DNA from: ChocPot-Mid sp043804925
Lineage (GTDB): Bacteria > Bacteroidota > Ignavibacteria > Kapaibacteriales > UBA2268
Assembly (NCBI GenBank): GCA_043804925.1
Contig: JAZDIP010000086.1
Location: forward strand, 1-64,000
DNA length: 64,000 bases
Direction of reading: 5' to 3'
How positions within the stretch are numbered: the first letter of the stretch is position 1; every line of letters begins with the position of its first letter. Made by a program: the position numbers and the translations under genes. The notes beneath the pieces are model-generated. The model saw only the letters and a list, made by a program, of their open reading frames with translations. It ran no database searches and was not told the DNA's origin. This document shows, piece after piece, positions 51,501 to 60,269 of this stretch.

Positions 51501-52928
51501 TTACAAAATAAACTTACTTAAATCGGTATCTTGCACAATATCCTTCAACCTTTCGGTTACCATTTTTGCATCAATTTTAATTTTTTTCTTTTCAATGTTA
51601 TCGGGAGTATTGAAAAGTATATCTTCCAGCAATGTAGTTAAGATTGTATGCAATCTTCTTGCTCCGATATTTGTGATTTCGTCGTTTACTTTTGCGGCAA
51701 TGGCTGCAATCTCTTTTATTGAGTCATCAGTAAAATCAAGTTCGATGTCTTCCGATTGCATTAATGCCTTGTATTGTTTAATTAAAGCATTTTCAGGCAA
51801 GGTTAAAATTTTAATAAAATCTTCTTCAGTTAAGCTTTTTAATTCCACACGAATCGGAAATCTTCCCTGAAGTTCGGGAACCAGGTCAGATGGTTTGGCT
51901 ACATGAAAAGCACCGGAAGCAATAAAGAGAACATGTTCTGTTGTGACAGGTCCGTATTTTGTATTTACAGTGGTACCTTCAACAATAGGGAGTAAATCTC
52001 TTTGTACTCCTTCCCTTGAAACTTCGGGACCATGAGCACCATCACCGCTGCGTGAAGTAATTTTATCAATTTCGTCAAGAAAAACGATGCCTGAATTTTC
52101 GGCTCTGTTCAAAGCTTCTTTGACTACAGCTTCCATATCAATCAATTTTTCTGCTTCTTCTTTTCTTAAAATTAAAATGGCATCGGAAATTTTCATTTTA
52201 CGTTTTTTGTTTTTCTTTGGCATAATATTGCCAAAAATTTCCTGAAGGTTTACGCCCATTTCATCGAGCCCGATTGGTCCCATAATTTGAAGAGACGGCA
52301 TTGAATCAACAGCTATATCGAGTTCTATCATTCTATCGTTTAATTTACCATCCCGAAGCATTTGCCTGAACTTTTCTCTTGACCTTTCGTTGTCCTGAAC
52401 ATCGGTATCAGTGGCAGTGTCAAAAGAGGGTCCTTTTTTTATCGGTGGTAAGAGGATATCGAGGATTCTGTTTTCAGCGGCAATTTCAGCGTCTTTGTGT
52501 TTTTCTTCTGCCTGCTCTTGTCTGACCATTGAAACTGAACGTTCTGCTAAATCCCTGATTATAGATTCGACATCTCTTCCGACATATCCGACTTCGGTAA
52601 ATTTTGTAGCTTCGACTTTAACGAAAGGAGCACCGGCAAGTCGAGCCAATCTTCGGGCTATTTCAGTTTTACCGACACCTGTTGGTCCAATCATAATGAT
52701 ATTGTTCGGCATGATTTCTTCACGTAAATCGCCGGGAACCTGCTGCCGTCTCCATCGGTTTCTCAAAGCGATAGCTACTGCCTTTTTGGCATCGCCTTGT
52801 GAAATTATATATTTATCAAGTTCAAAAACAATTTGTCTTGGGGTTAAACTTTGTCCTGCAAGTACTTTTACAATGTCTTTAATTTGTTCTCTTTGTTTTT
52901 CCGATACTAACATTTCTCGTTTATTCAT
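51501..52928 (-). CDS. hslU: HslU (ClpY) ATPase subunit of the HslUV protease
   Basis: 475 residues. LTPRQIVFELDKYIISQ start, Walker A GPTGVGKT (81-88), FVKVEATKFTEVGYVGRDVE pore region, an I-domain of about 130 residues, Walker B VFLDEID, sensor REGVQRDLLPIVEG, and a C-terminal LSKFIL that docks into HslV. Unfolds substrates for HslV. It follows hslV on the minus strand across an 84-bp repeat-containing gap. Confidence 0.97.
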   Translation of the reverse strand: MNKREMLVSEKQREQIKDIVKVLAGQSLTPRQIVFELDKYIISQGDAKKAVAIALRNRWRRQQVPGDLREEIMPNNIIMIGPTGVGKTEIARRLARLAGAPFVKVEATKFTEVGYVGRDVESIIRDLAERSVSMVRQEQAEEKHKDAEIAAENRILDILLPPIKKGPSFDTATDTDVQDNERSREKFRQMLRDGKLNDRMIELDIAVDSMPSLQIMGPIGLDEMGVNLQEIFGNIMPKKNKKRKMKISDAILILRKEEAEKLIDMEAVVKEALNRAENSGIVFLDEIDKITSRSGDGAHGPEVSREGVQRDLLPIVEGTTVNTKYGPVTTEHVLFIASGAFHVAKPSDLVPELQGRFPIRVELKSLTEEDFIKILTLPENALIKQYKALMQSEDIELDFTDDSIKEIAAIAAKVNDEITNIGARRLHTILTTLLEDILFNTPDNIEKKKIKIDAKMVTERLKDIVQDTDLSKFIL

Positions 52929-52935
52929 TTTATCA

Positions 52936-52985
52936 ATCCTGTTTCAAGTTTTAAGTTTTAAATTTTAAGTTTTAAGTTATAAATA
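52936..52985. repeat. 7-bp tandem repeat (AAGTTTT) between hslV and hslU
   Basis: About five copies or near-copies of AAGTTTT/AAATTTT in the 84-bp spacer between two genes expected to be one operon. Same period as the other intergenic arrays. Confidence 0.8.
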
Positions 52986-53012
52986 TTATTTTGTTTTTTT
53001 CACTTATTAAAA

Positions 53013-53567
53013 TTAATCCAGTTCTTCAATAACAATGCTATTGTTGGTGTAAATGCAAATATCAGAGGCGATTTTTAATGCTTCTTCAACAATTTCCTTT
53101 GCAGACATGTTTGTGTATTTAATTAGAACTCTTGCAGCGGCTAAAGCATAACTGCCACCTGAGCCAATTGCAAGGATATTGTCTTCGGGTTCGATAACGT
53201 CCCCGGTACCACTAATCAGTAATGCACCATTTTTATCCATAACAATAAGCATAGCTTCAAGACGGCGAAGGTATCTGTCTGTCCTCCAATCTTTTGCCAA
53301 TTCGATTGAAGCCCTCAACAAATTTCCTCTCGTTGAGTTCAGTTTTTCCTCGAATCTTTCAAGTAATGTAAAAGCATCTGCAGTAGCACCGGCAAAACCT
53401 GCAATTATTTTATTATCATGTAGCTTTCTTACTTTCTTTGCATTGTGTTTCATAACGGTATTGTTGAAAGTTACCTGGCCATCTGCTCCCAAAGCCGCTT
53501 TGCCGTCTTTTACAACACCTATAACGGTTGTTGATTGTACTTCCGGATGTAATTCTTTGCTCTTCAT
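53013..53567 (-). CDS. hslV: HslV (ClpQ) protease subunit
   Basis: 184 residues. STTVIGVVKDGKAALGADGQVTFNNTVMKHNAKKVRKL contains the nucleophile Thr13 (TTVIGV), the Asp of GADGQ and the lysine of NAKKVRKL; IAGFAGATADAFTLLERFE and AIGSGGSYALAAARVL follow. Twelve residues precede the catalytic threonine, so a longer propeptide than the single Met of E. coli must be removed. With HslU it forms the two-ring ATP-dependent protease. Confidence 0.97.
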   Translation of the reverse strand: MKSKELHPEVQSTTVIGVVKDGKAALGADGQVTFNNTVMKHNAKKVRKLHDNKIIAGFAGATADAFTLLERFEEKLNSTRGNLLRASIELAKDWRTDRYLRRLEAMLIVMDKNGALLISGTGDVIEPEDNILAIGSGGSYALAAARVLIKYTNMSAKEIVEEALKIASDICIYTNNSIVIEELD

Positions 53568-53995
53568 AATGTTAATTTTTTTATATACTTAAAAAACAAG
53601 TTACGTATATAGCTATTCAATATTTTGTAATACCAATTATATTAATCGAGATTGCAAAACCAGACGATACAATTTAAATAGATATTGTCATCTTACAAAA
53701 AAAATCTCATAATGTCCAAATGTAAAGAATAATAGACAATTAATGTACTGTCCTGTGAACCGAAAGAACGAAAGACCGAAGAACGGAAGAAACAAAGAAC
53801 TGAAGCACACTATCAAACCTATTAACTTATTAAACTTATTAAACTTATTATACTATTTTACGACATTCGCATACAAATGATTATTACAAAATAATGATAT
53901 ATCATTTTTTTTTTGATTTGAATATTGGTAAGTTGTTTGTTTGATTTTTTCAATTTTTCAATAATGAGGTTTAGAAATTTATATTTGAGGCAAAG
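53568..53995. other. 428-bp gene-free region with purine-rich and TTATTAAAC repeats
   Basis: No gene. At 53757-53806 degenerate 8-bp purine-rich units (GAACGAAAGA-type) run in tandem; at 53822-53850 three copies of a 9-bp unit (AACTTATTA) follow. Both lie between the diverging hslV and tryptophanase genes. TATATTTG at 53980-53987 fits TAnnTTTG but is only 8 bp before the tryptophanase start. Confidence 0.6.
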
Positions 53996-55369
53996 ATGCA
54001 GACATTGATAGAACCGTTTAAAATTAAAACGGTAGAAGAAATCCCAATTACAACTATAGAACAACGAGAAAAATTACTTAAAGAAGCTTTTTACAATCCA
54101 TTTTATTTAAACTCGAAATATATAACAATTGACATGCTTACCGATAGCGGCACAACGGCAATGAGTTCGCATCAGTGGGCCGGATTGATTGATGGGGATG
54201 AATCCTATGCCGGTTCAAAAAGTTATTATAAATTTGAAAAAGTGGTCAAGAAGATAACAGGATTTAAATATATTATCCCAACGCATCAGGGAAGAGCGGC
54301 AGAACGTATTCTCTTTACATTGATAGCCGGAGAAGGTAAATATATTCCAAATAACACTCATTTTGATACGACACGAGGGAATATTGAATATACCAAGGCA
54401 AAAGCAGTTGATTTTGTTACTGCTATTGGCAAACAACCCGATAAAATTGCAGATTTCAAAGGGAATATGGATTTACCTGCTTTAGAAAAATTCATTAAAA
54501 AAATCGGAGCACAGAATATTCCCGTTTGTATGCTGACCATTACGAACAATACCGGTGGCGGTCAGCCGGTTTCAATGCAAAATATTAGGGAAACAAAAGA
54601 ATTACTAAAAAAATACGGAATCCCGCTATTTCTGGATTGTTGCCGTTTCGCAGAAAATGCCTATTTCATAAAACAAAGGGAAAAGGGATATAAAAATAAA
54701 TCCATAAAAGAGATAGCCCGTGAAATGTTTTCTTATGCAGACGGATGCACGATGAGTGCAAAAAAAGACGGACTTTCGAACACCGGTGGATTTATCGGGA
54801 CAAACAACAGCAAATTAGCCGAAAGAGCCAAAACATTACTAATTATTACCGAAGGTTTTATTACTTATGGTGGATTAGCCAGGCGGGATTTGGAAGCATT
54901 GGCTATTGGCTTCGATGAAGTATTAAATGAAGATTATTTAAGATACAGAGTGGGTCAGGTAAAAATGTTCGGTGATATGTTGCAAAGTGCAGGAGTACCA
55001 ATTTTGGTTCCTACAGGCGGGCATGCAGTTTATCTAGATGCCAAGCGTTTTGCTCCTCACATACCGGCAGAACAATTTCCGGGACACAGCATCACTTTAG
55101 AAGTTTACAAAATAGGTGGTATAAGAAGTTGTGAAATTGGCTCAGTAATGTTTGGTACTAAAGACAAAAATGGCAATCATATCGCACCTAATATGGAACT
55201 TGTACGATTTGCAGTACCGCGAAGGGTTTATACCAAGAGTCATATCGAATATACTGCTGAAGCCGTAGTGGAAGTTTATAGGAACCGCAAGAAATTAAAA
55301 GGACTTAAGATTGTTTGGGAACCGGAGTTCTTAAGACATTTTACTGCGAAATTTGAGTATATTAAGTAA
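53996..55369 (+). CDS. tnaA: Tryptophanase
   Basis: 457 residues of the PLP-dependent beta-eliminating lyase family. LTDSGTTAMS, SKSYYKFEKVV, IPTHQGRAAE, FDTTRGN, the PLP-binding lysine Lys257 in MSAKKDGL, FAENAYFIKQRE and RHFTAKF near the end. At the position where tyrosine phenol-lyase has Arg (in SMERG) this protein has IGS in RSCEIGS, which with FDTT and the C-terminal similarity favours tryptophanase, making indole, pyruvate and ammonia from tryptophan. No tnaC-like leader peptide was found. Confidence 0.9.
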   Translation: MQTLIEPFKIKTVEEIPITTIEQREKLLKEAFYNPFYLNSKYITIDMLTDSGTTAMSSHQWAGLIDGDESYAGSKSYYKFEKVVKKITGFKYIIPTHQGRAAERILFTLIAGEGKYIPNNTHFDTTRGNIEYTKAKAVDFVTAIGKQPDKIADFKGNMDLPALEKFIKKIGAQNIPVCMLTITNNTGGGQPVSMQNIRETKELLKKYGIPLFLDCCRFAENAYFIKQREKGYKNKSIKEIAREMFSYADGCTMSAKKDGLSNTGGFIGTNNSKLAERAKTLLIITEGFITYGGLARRDLEALAIGFDEVLNEDYLRYRVGQVKMFGDMLQSAGVPILVPTGGHAVYLDAKRFAPHIPAEQFPGHSITLEVYKIGGIRSCEIGSVMFGTKDKNGNHIAPNMELVRFAVPRRVYTKSHIEYTAEAVVEVYRNRKKLKGLKIVWEPEFLRHFTAKFEYIK

Positions 55370-55838
55370 AATAAATAATCAGTTGATGATGTTTTGCAAG
55401 TTATAAAACTCTTTTTTTTAAGTGCTATTGGAGTACTAAGTTTCTGAAATTACTTGCATAAAATGTAAATATATGTTATTTTTGAAATTGAGTTTAGCTC
55501 ATCTGTTAAAAATCTTGTAATAAGATTTATTTTCTTTGGCAGTAAAGCGTGCCTTTTTGGTAGCTGTTTCCGGTTGAAGTAACCGGCAGAAAAGTATATT
55601 CCATAATAGTTGAGTTAAAATGTTTTAATAACATTTTTTCTGTTAGAATGTAATATTGACAGAAATTTGAAAATGCATTATTATTTATTTTTTGAGGGGA
55701 CCTTATTACTTAATTCCATATCTGTAAATTAATTACTTTACAGTTTTGCTATATCAGTTTTTTACTGCTGAATGAAAAAATTATTACTACTATGAAAATC
55801 ATTTATTATATATTTATAAACAAATTGAAGGATTAACA
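55370..55838 (+). other. 469-bp rho upstream region with hairpins
   Basis: No gene. AAATCTT/AAGATTT (55510-55528) is followed by ATTTTCTTT and may end tryptophanase transcription. GGCA/TGCC (55538-55553) with a T-run, and CCGGTT/AACCGG at about 55570-55586, are further small hairpins. If transcription starts near the TATTTTTG at 55477, rho has a leader of about 350 nt, compatible with rho autoregulation. Confidence 0.45.
55477..55484 (+). promoter_or_regulatory. Candidate rho promoter -7 box (TATTTTTG)
   Basis: TATTTTTG with a CTTG at 55453-55456 about 20 bp before it, resembling the Bacteroidota TTTG / TAnnTTTG pair. It lies about 355 bp upstream of rho, so it implies a long leader. Confidence 0.4.
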
Positions 55839-57311
55839 ATGCCACGAAAACGTAAAGATTTCGTACCAAAGGATGAGCCAAAAGTCGAAAAAAATGAACC
55901 GGTTGAAACAACAGTGAAAGTTGAAGATTCCAACGCACCCGAGAAAATTGAAACTTCTGACTCAACTGAAAAAGTTGAAACTACCACCACAGTCGAGAAA
56001 GTTGTAAAAGTCGAAACAAAACCGACTGAAATTCGCAGAATTGACATCAATGAACTTAAGACCAAAAAGATTGCGGAATTGACATCACTTGCAAAAGAAC
56101 TCGGTATAACTAACTTTGCCAATTTAAGAAAACAGGAATTGATTTTAAAAATTGTCGAAACCCAAGCACCTAAAAGTACTGCTTCTCCGGATAAGATGGA
56201 AGGCCAGCTTGCAAGCCAGGGAGTTCTGGAAGTAATGCCTGACGGCTATGGATTTTTAAGGGCGACCAGCTATAATTATCTTCCTTCACCCGATGACATA
56301 TATGTTTCTCCATCTCAAATTAAAAAGTTTATGCTTAGAACCGGCGACACTATTGAAGGTCAGGTACGTCCTCCGAAGGAAGGTGAAAGATTTTATGCTT
56401 TGCTGAAAGTCGAAAAAGTGAATTATCTTTCTCCCGAGCATATCAGGGAAAGAACAATTTTCGATAATCTTACTCCACTTTTTCCAAATAAAAGAATCAG
56501 CTTGGAAACAGCTCCAAGCATTTATTCAATGCGGGTGCTTGACTTACTTTGTCCAATCGGTAAGGGGCAAAGGGGCTTGATAGTGTCACCACCTAAAGCA
56601 GGTAAGACTATTTTATTGCAACAAATAGCAAACAGCATTACAAAAAATCATCCTGAAATTAAACTTATAGTTCTGTTGATTGATGAGCGGCCTGAGGAAG
56701 TAACGGATTTTGAGCGTTCTGTTGATGCCGAAGTTATTGCCTCAACCTTCGATGAGCCACCCGACCGGCACGTGCAGGTTGCCGAGATGGTACTTGAAAA
56801 AGCCAAACGTCTCGTCGAAGCCAAGATGGATGTAGTGGTTCTTTTAGACTCTATTACAAGATTGGCAAGAGCACACAATACGGTTATTCCGCATTCAGGT
56901 AAAATACTTTCCGGTGGTGTTGATGCTAATGCATTACATAAACCCAAGAGATTTTTTGGTGCCGCAAGGAATATAGAAGAAGGCGGTTCTTTGACGATTA
57001 TTGCTACTGCCCTGATTGAAACAGGCAGCAGAATGGATGACGTTATTTTTGAAGAATTCAAGGGTACGGGAAACATGGAACTTGTTTTGGATAGAAAAAT
57101 TGCCGACAGAAGAATTTATCCTGCCATCGAGGTTAATAAATCGAGTACAAGACGTGAAGATTTATTGCTTGCTCAAGAAGAACTTTACAGGATTTGGATA
57201 TTGAGAAAAGTGCTTAACGAAATGAATGCTCCCGATGCTATGGAATTTTTCCTGAATAGATTGAAAGGTACAAGAAGCAACAGGGACTTTTTACTCTCGA
57301 TGAACAGCTAA
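55839..57311 (+). CDS. rho: Transcription termination factor Rho
   Basis: 490 residues. The first 65 or so are a charged, low-complexity extension (repeated VE, KVE and TTT) not found in E. coli Rho, followed by the Rho N domain (about 70-100, LKTKKIAELTSLAKELGI), the RNA-binding CSD domain (about 125-195, GVLEVMPDGYGFLRA), and the RecA-like motor with Walker A SPPKAGKT (about 250), LLIDERPEEVTDF and VLLDSITRLARA. All motor residues are present. Extended Rho N-termini in Bacteroidota can modulate RNA binding. Confidence 0.97.
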   Translation: MPRKRKDFVPKDEPKVEKNEPVETTVKVEDSNAPEKIETSDSTEKVETTTTVEKVVKVETKPTEIRRIDINELKTKKIAELTSLAKELGITNFANLRKQELILKIVETQAPKSTASPDKMEGQLASQGVLEVMPDGYGFLRATSYNYLPSPDDIYVSPSQIKKFMLRTGDTIEGQVRPPKEGERFYALLKVEKVNYLSPEHIRERTIFDNLTPLFPNKRISLETAPSIYSMRVLDLLCPIGKGQRGLIVSPPKAGKTILLQQIANSITKNHPEIKLIVLLIDERPEEVTDFERSVDAEVIASTFDEPPDRHVQVAEMVLEKAKRLVEAKMDVVVLLDSITRLARAHNTVIPHSGKILSGGVDANALHKPKRFFGAARNIEEGGSLTIIATALIETGSRMDDVIFEEFKGTGNMELVLDRKIADRRIYPAIEVNKSSTRREDLLLAQEELYRIWILRKVLNEMNAPDAMEFFLNRLKGTRSNRDFLLSMNS

Positions 57312-57315
57312 ATAA

Positions 57316-57345
57316 TGTTCAATTGTTAATTGTTAATGTTTAATG
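57316..57345. repeat. TTAATTG-type heptamer repeats after rho
   Basis: AATTGTTAATTGTTAATGTTTAATGG: two clean and two degenerate TTAATTG units 5 bp after the rho stop. No S23 gene is next to them. Confidence 0.75.
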
Positions 57346-57402
57346 GTTTAAATTAATTATTAGAAATTTTTTAGTGATAATTTTATTTTTTTTCGTAATT
57401 TC

Positions 57403-57437
57403 AATGCTGTCAAAAGTTTTGGCAGCATTTTTTTTAT
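57403..57437 (+). terminator. rho terminator
   Basis: AATGCTGTCAAAA pairs with TTTTGGCAGCATT (one G-T pair) and runs into eight or more T's. A strong intrinsic terminator for the rho gene. Confidence 0.88.
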
Positions 57438-57457
57438 AATTTTTAACGGAATTGAAA

Positions 57458-60034
57458 ATGGCAAAGAAACATACGGCTAAGAATATTACTCAAAGGGATA
57501 AAACATCACAGGGTAATAAAGTATCCCAAAAGGAAGCCAAAAAAGTAATTCAAAAGAGTGAAATTATACCTGAAAAATACCAGGATTTATTTTTTATTGG
57601 ATTGCTATTTCTTTTAGTATATATTTTCTTCTCATCAGCGATTTTTGGTAATGGATTTTATGTCTCGGATAATCTTGCATCCAAAAGCTTTGAAACTTAC
57701 GTGAATCAAGCTAACAAAGATGGGAATTTCCCTCAGTGGATACCATATATATTCAGTGGAATGCCGAGCTTTGCTGCTATGTTGACAACCGGGGCAAGAG
57801 CATGGGCATTTATACAATCAATATTTTTCAATATAATCGGGTTCTTTGGGATACTGTTTTCGAGTGACGTTGCACGCCTTGCAATGTATTATGTAATCTA
57901 TGGAACCGGAATTTATATTCTAATGCGTACTAAAGACCATGAAAGATTTGTTGCTTTTTTTACTTCGGCAGCAGCAGTTTTTTCAACAAGTGTAATTGTA
58001 TGGATTATGATTGGACATAATACCAAACCGGTTGTATTTGCAATGTTCCCATTTGTCATTTTACTGTTGGAACAACTTCGCCTGAAATTCTCTATTTTAC
58101 ACACCGTTTTGTTGGTCATTGTCGTACATATTATGATGGAAGCCGGACACGTTCAAATGATATTTTACGGTATTGTAACATTTGCCCTTTACTTATTATT
58201 TGAATTTATCAGCCGTTTAATCAGCAAAAGAAAACCAATTAAAGTTTTAAGAGCGGCAGGTTTGTTAGCATTAGCCGGCGGGATTGCATTCATTATGTCA
58301 TCAGACAGATACCTGAGTACCATGGAATATACCCCTCATTCAACACGAGGTTCCGGTCCTATCGAAAAAGCAGATAACTCAAAAGTAGGTGCTTCCGGTG
58401 GTAATGATTACGAATATGCAACAATGTGGTCTTACAGTCCTCAGGAAATGATGCTGTTTTTAGTACCGAATTATTTCGGATTCGGTAAGTTAAAATATTC
58501 CGGTCCTGCTACTCGCGGAGATGAAGTTAAGCTTCCTGCATATTGGGGACAAAAGCCATTTGACGATGCCGCGGCTTACATGGGAATCGGCATAATGGCT
58601 CTTGCTGTCTTGGGATTTATTATGTACAGGAGTAATGTTTTTGTTCAATTTTTATTTGTTGCGTCCTTATTCTCATTACTACTTTCATTCGGTAAAAATT
58701 TACCATTTTTGTTTGATTTGTTCTACTACTATGTCCCAAGTTTTAATAAGTTCAGGGCTCCGAGTATGGCTCTGATTATAATGCAATTCACAGTACCAAT
58801 TCTTGCAGGATACGGTTTGACAGGTATACTTAACTGGAGAAAAAACCCTGACGAAAGCAGCAAGAAAATGATGAAAGGACTAATAATCGGTTCATTGAGT
58901 TTTCTTGGATTGGGATTTTTATTCGCATTGCTTTTCAAAACATCTTATATTGATGCAGTTACCGGTTCTGAAAATTCGTCTTTTCAAAGTTATTTAAAAC
59001 AAATACCAGATTATGCAGAATTCATTTACAATCAAATGATAACCGATTGGCTTTTAAATGGTGTGTTACTTGTTTTATCCGTCTTTATGATTTTTTATTT
59101 TGTCAAGGGAAAATTATCCAAAAATCTATTTTTTGTTGCTTTAGCCATATTATTAATTGTAGATTTATGGCGCGTGGATTTTAGGCCTATGGAAGTATCT
59201 GAAAAACCGATTGAACAAGGTGCTTTTGTAAAGACTGATATCGTGCAATTTCTGGAGCAAGACAAATCTGTTTTCCGCATTGCCGATATGGCTCAAAGAG
59301 ATACACCTAACGGTCTGGCTTATTTTAAAATTCAAAATATTAACGGGTATCATTCTGCAAAATTGAGAGTATATCAGGATATAATGGATGTAGCTAATAT
59401 GCCTCAGGCACAGGGTTCAACTTCGATGGTACTAAATCCTTTCTTGTGGAATTTAATGAATGTAAGATATATAATTGCACAGGGGAAACTTTGGGAAGGG
59501 GCAACACCAATCTATCAATCACAGCAAACAGGGGAGAGTGTTTATTATAATCCGGGTATGCTGCCAAGAGTATTCTTCGTTAATTCGGTTCAGGTTGAAA
59601 AAGCGATTAAGATTTTGCATCATCTGCGGGATGGAGACTTTGACCCGATAAAGATTGCATACATTGAAAAATCTATTAACATTAAACTTGACACACTCCT
59701 GGATGGAAATGTTGCCGAGATTACCGGATACAAAAATGAAAATATCAAGATAAAAGCAACTGCTACTGGGAATAATCTACTTTTTATCAGCGAAATTTAT
59801 TATCCTGCATGGAAGGCATTTATTGATGGGAAGGAAACGAAAATATATAAAACAAACTATGCTTTTCGTTCCGTTGTTATACCTAAAGGTATGCATACGC
59901 TCGAATTAAAATACAAATCTGAGGGTTTTGAAACAGGTAAAAACCTGAGTTTTGCTTCAAACATTATCGTAGCTTTAGCATTAGTTCTTGGAATATTTTT
60001 AGAAATCAAGAAAAGAAAAACGGTGGATGTATAA
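57458..60034 (+). CDS. YfhO-family multipass membrane protein
   Basis: About 858 residues from the ATG at 57458 (two codons after an in-frame TTG; GGA 7 nt before it). A basic, soluble N-terminus is followed by about 12 hydrophobic segments and a C-terminal extracytoplasmic beta-rich domain (about 690-825). Marks of the YfhO/GT-C-like family include FVSDNLASKSFETYVNQAN, FPQWIPYIFSGMPSFA, VPNYFGFG and NKFRAPSMALIIMQF. Members are implicated in lipoteichoic-acid or glycolipid modification in Firmicutes; in Bacteroidota the role is unknown. Confidence 0.8.
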   Translation: MAKKHTAKNITQRDKTSQGNKVSQKEAKKVIQKSEIIPEKYQDLFFIGLLFLLVYIFFSSAIFGNGFYVSDNLASKSFETYVNQANKDGNFPQWIPYIFSGMPSFAAMLTTGARAWAFIQSIFFNIIGFFGILFSSDVARLAMYYVIYGTGIYILMRTKDHERFVAFFTSAAAVFSTSVIVWIMIGHNTKPVVFAMFPFVILLLEQLRLKFSILHTVLLVIVVHIMMEAGHVQMIFYGIVTFALYLLFEFISRLISKRKPIKVLRAAGLLALAGGIAFIMSSDRYLSTMEYTPHSTRGSGPIEKADNSKVGASGGNDYEYATMWSYSPQEMMLFLVPNYFGFGKLKYSGPATRGDEVKLPAYWGQKPFDDAAAYMGIGIMALAVLGFIMYRSNVFVQFLFVASLFSLLLSFGKNLPFLFDLFYYYVPSFNKFRAPSMALIIMQFTVPILAGYGLTGILNWRKNPDESSKKMMKGLIIGSLSFLGLGFLFALLFKTSYIDAVTGSENSSFQSYLKQIPDYAEFIYNQMITDWLLNGVLLVLSVFMIFYFVKGKLSKNLFFVALAILLIVDLWRVDFRPMEVSEKPIEQGAFVKTDIVQFLEQDKSVFRIADMAQRDTPNGLAYFKIQNINGYHSAKLRVYQDIMDVANMPQAQGSTSMVLNPFLWNLMNVRYIIAQGKLWEGATPIYQSQQTGESVYYNPGMLPRVFFVNSVQVEKAIKILHHLRDGDFDPIKIAYIEKSINIKLDTLLDGNVAEITGYKNENIKIKATATGNNLLFISEIYYPAWKAFIDGKETKIYKTNYAFRSVVIPKGMHTLELKYKSEGFETGKNLSFASNIIVALALVLGIFLEIKKRKTVDV

Positions 60035-60269
60035 ATTTGTAATAAGGAATTTGTTTTATATTCTAACAATTATGACAAAGACTGAACAAAATGGTTAAAA
60101 GATAAACAGATAGTTTAAAAATGATTGGGACACTCAATTTTTTGGGGAGTAAAACAATGAGTTTTCTTAAGTATGGTAACCGGAATATTAACAAATTGGT
60201 GATTCTCTTTTGATTGAATTGGAGTTCGGGGAATGATTGGAATTGAATTTAACAATTTTAGACAATCAT

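Noticed and set aside
53996..55369. Tyrosine phenol-lyase
   Set aside because: The arginine that binds the phenol ring in that enzyme is replaced by Ile in RSCEIGS, and several motifs are closer to tryptophanase.
55370..55838. Known regulatory RNA or riboswitch upstream of rho
   Set aside because: Only short hairpins were seen; no recognised riboswitch or 6S-like consensus could be matched by eye.
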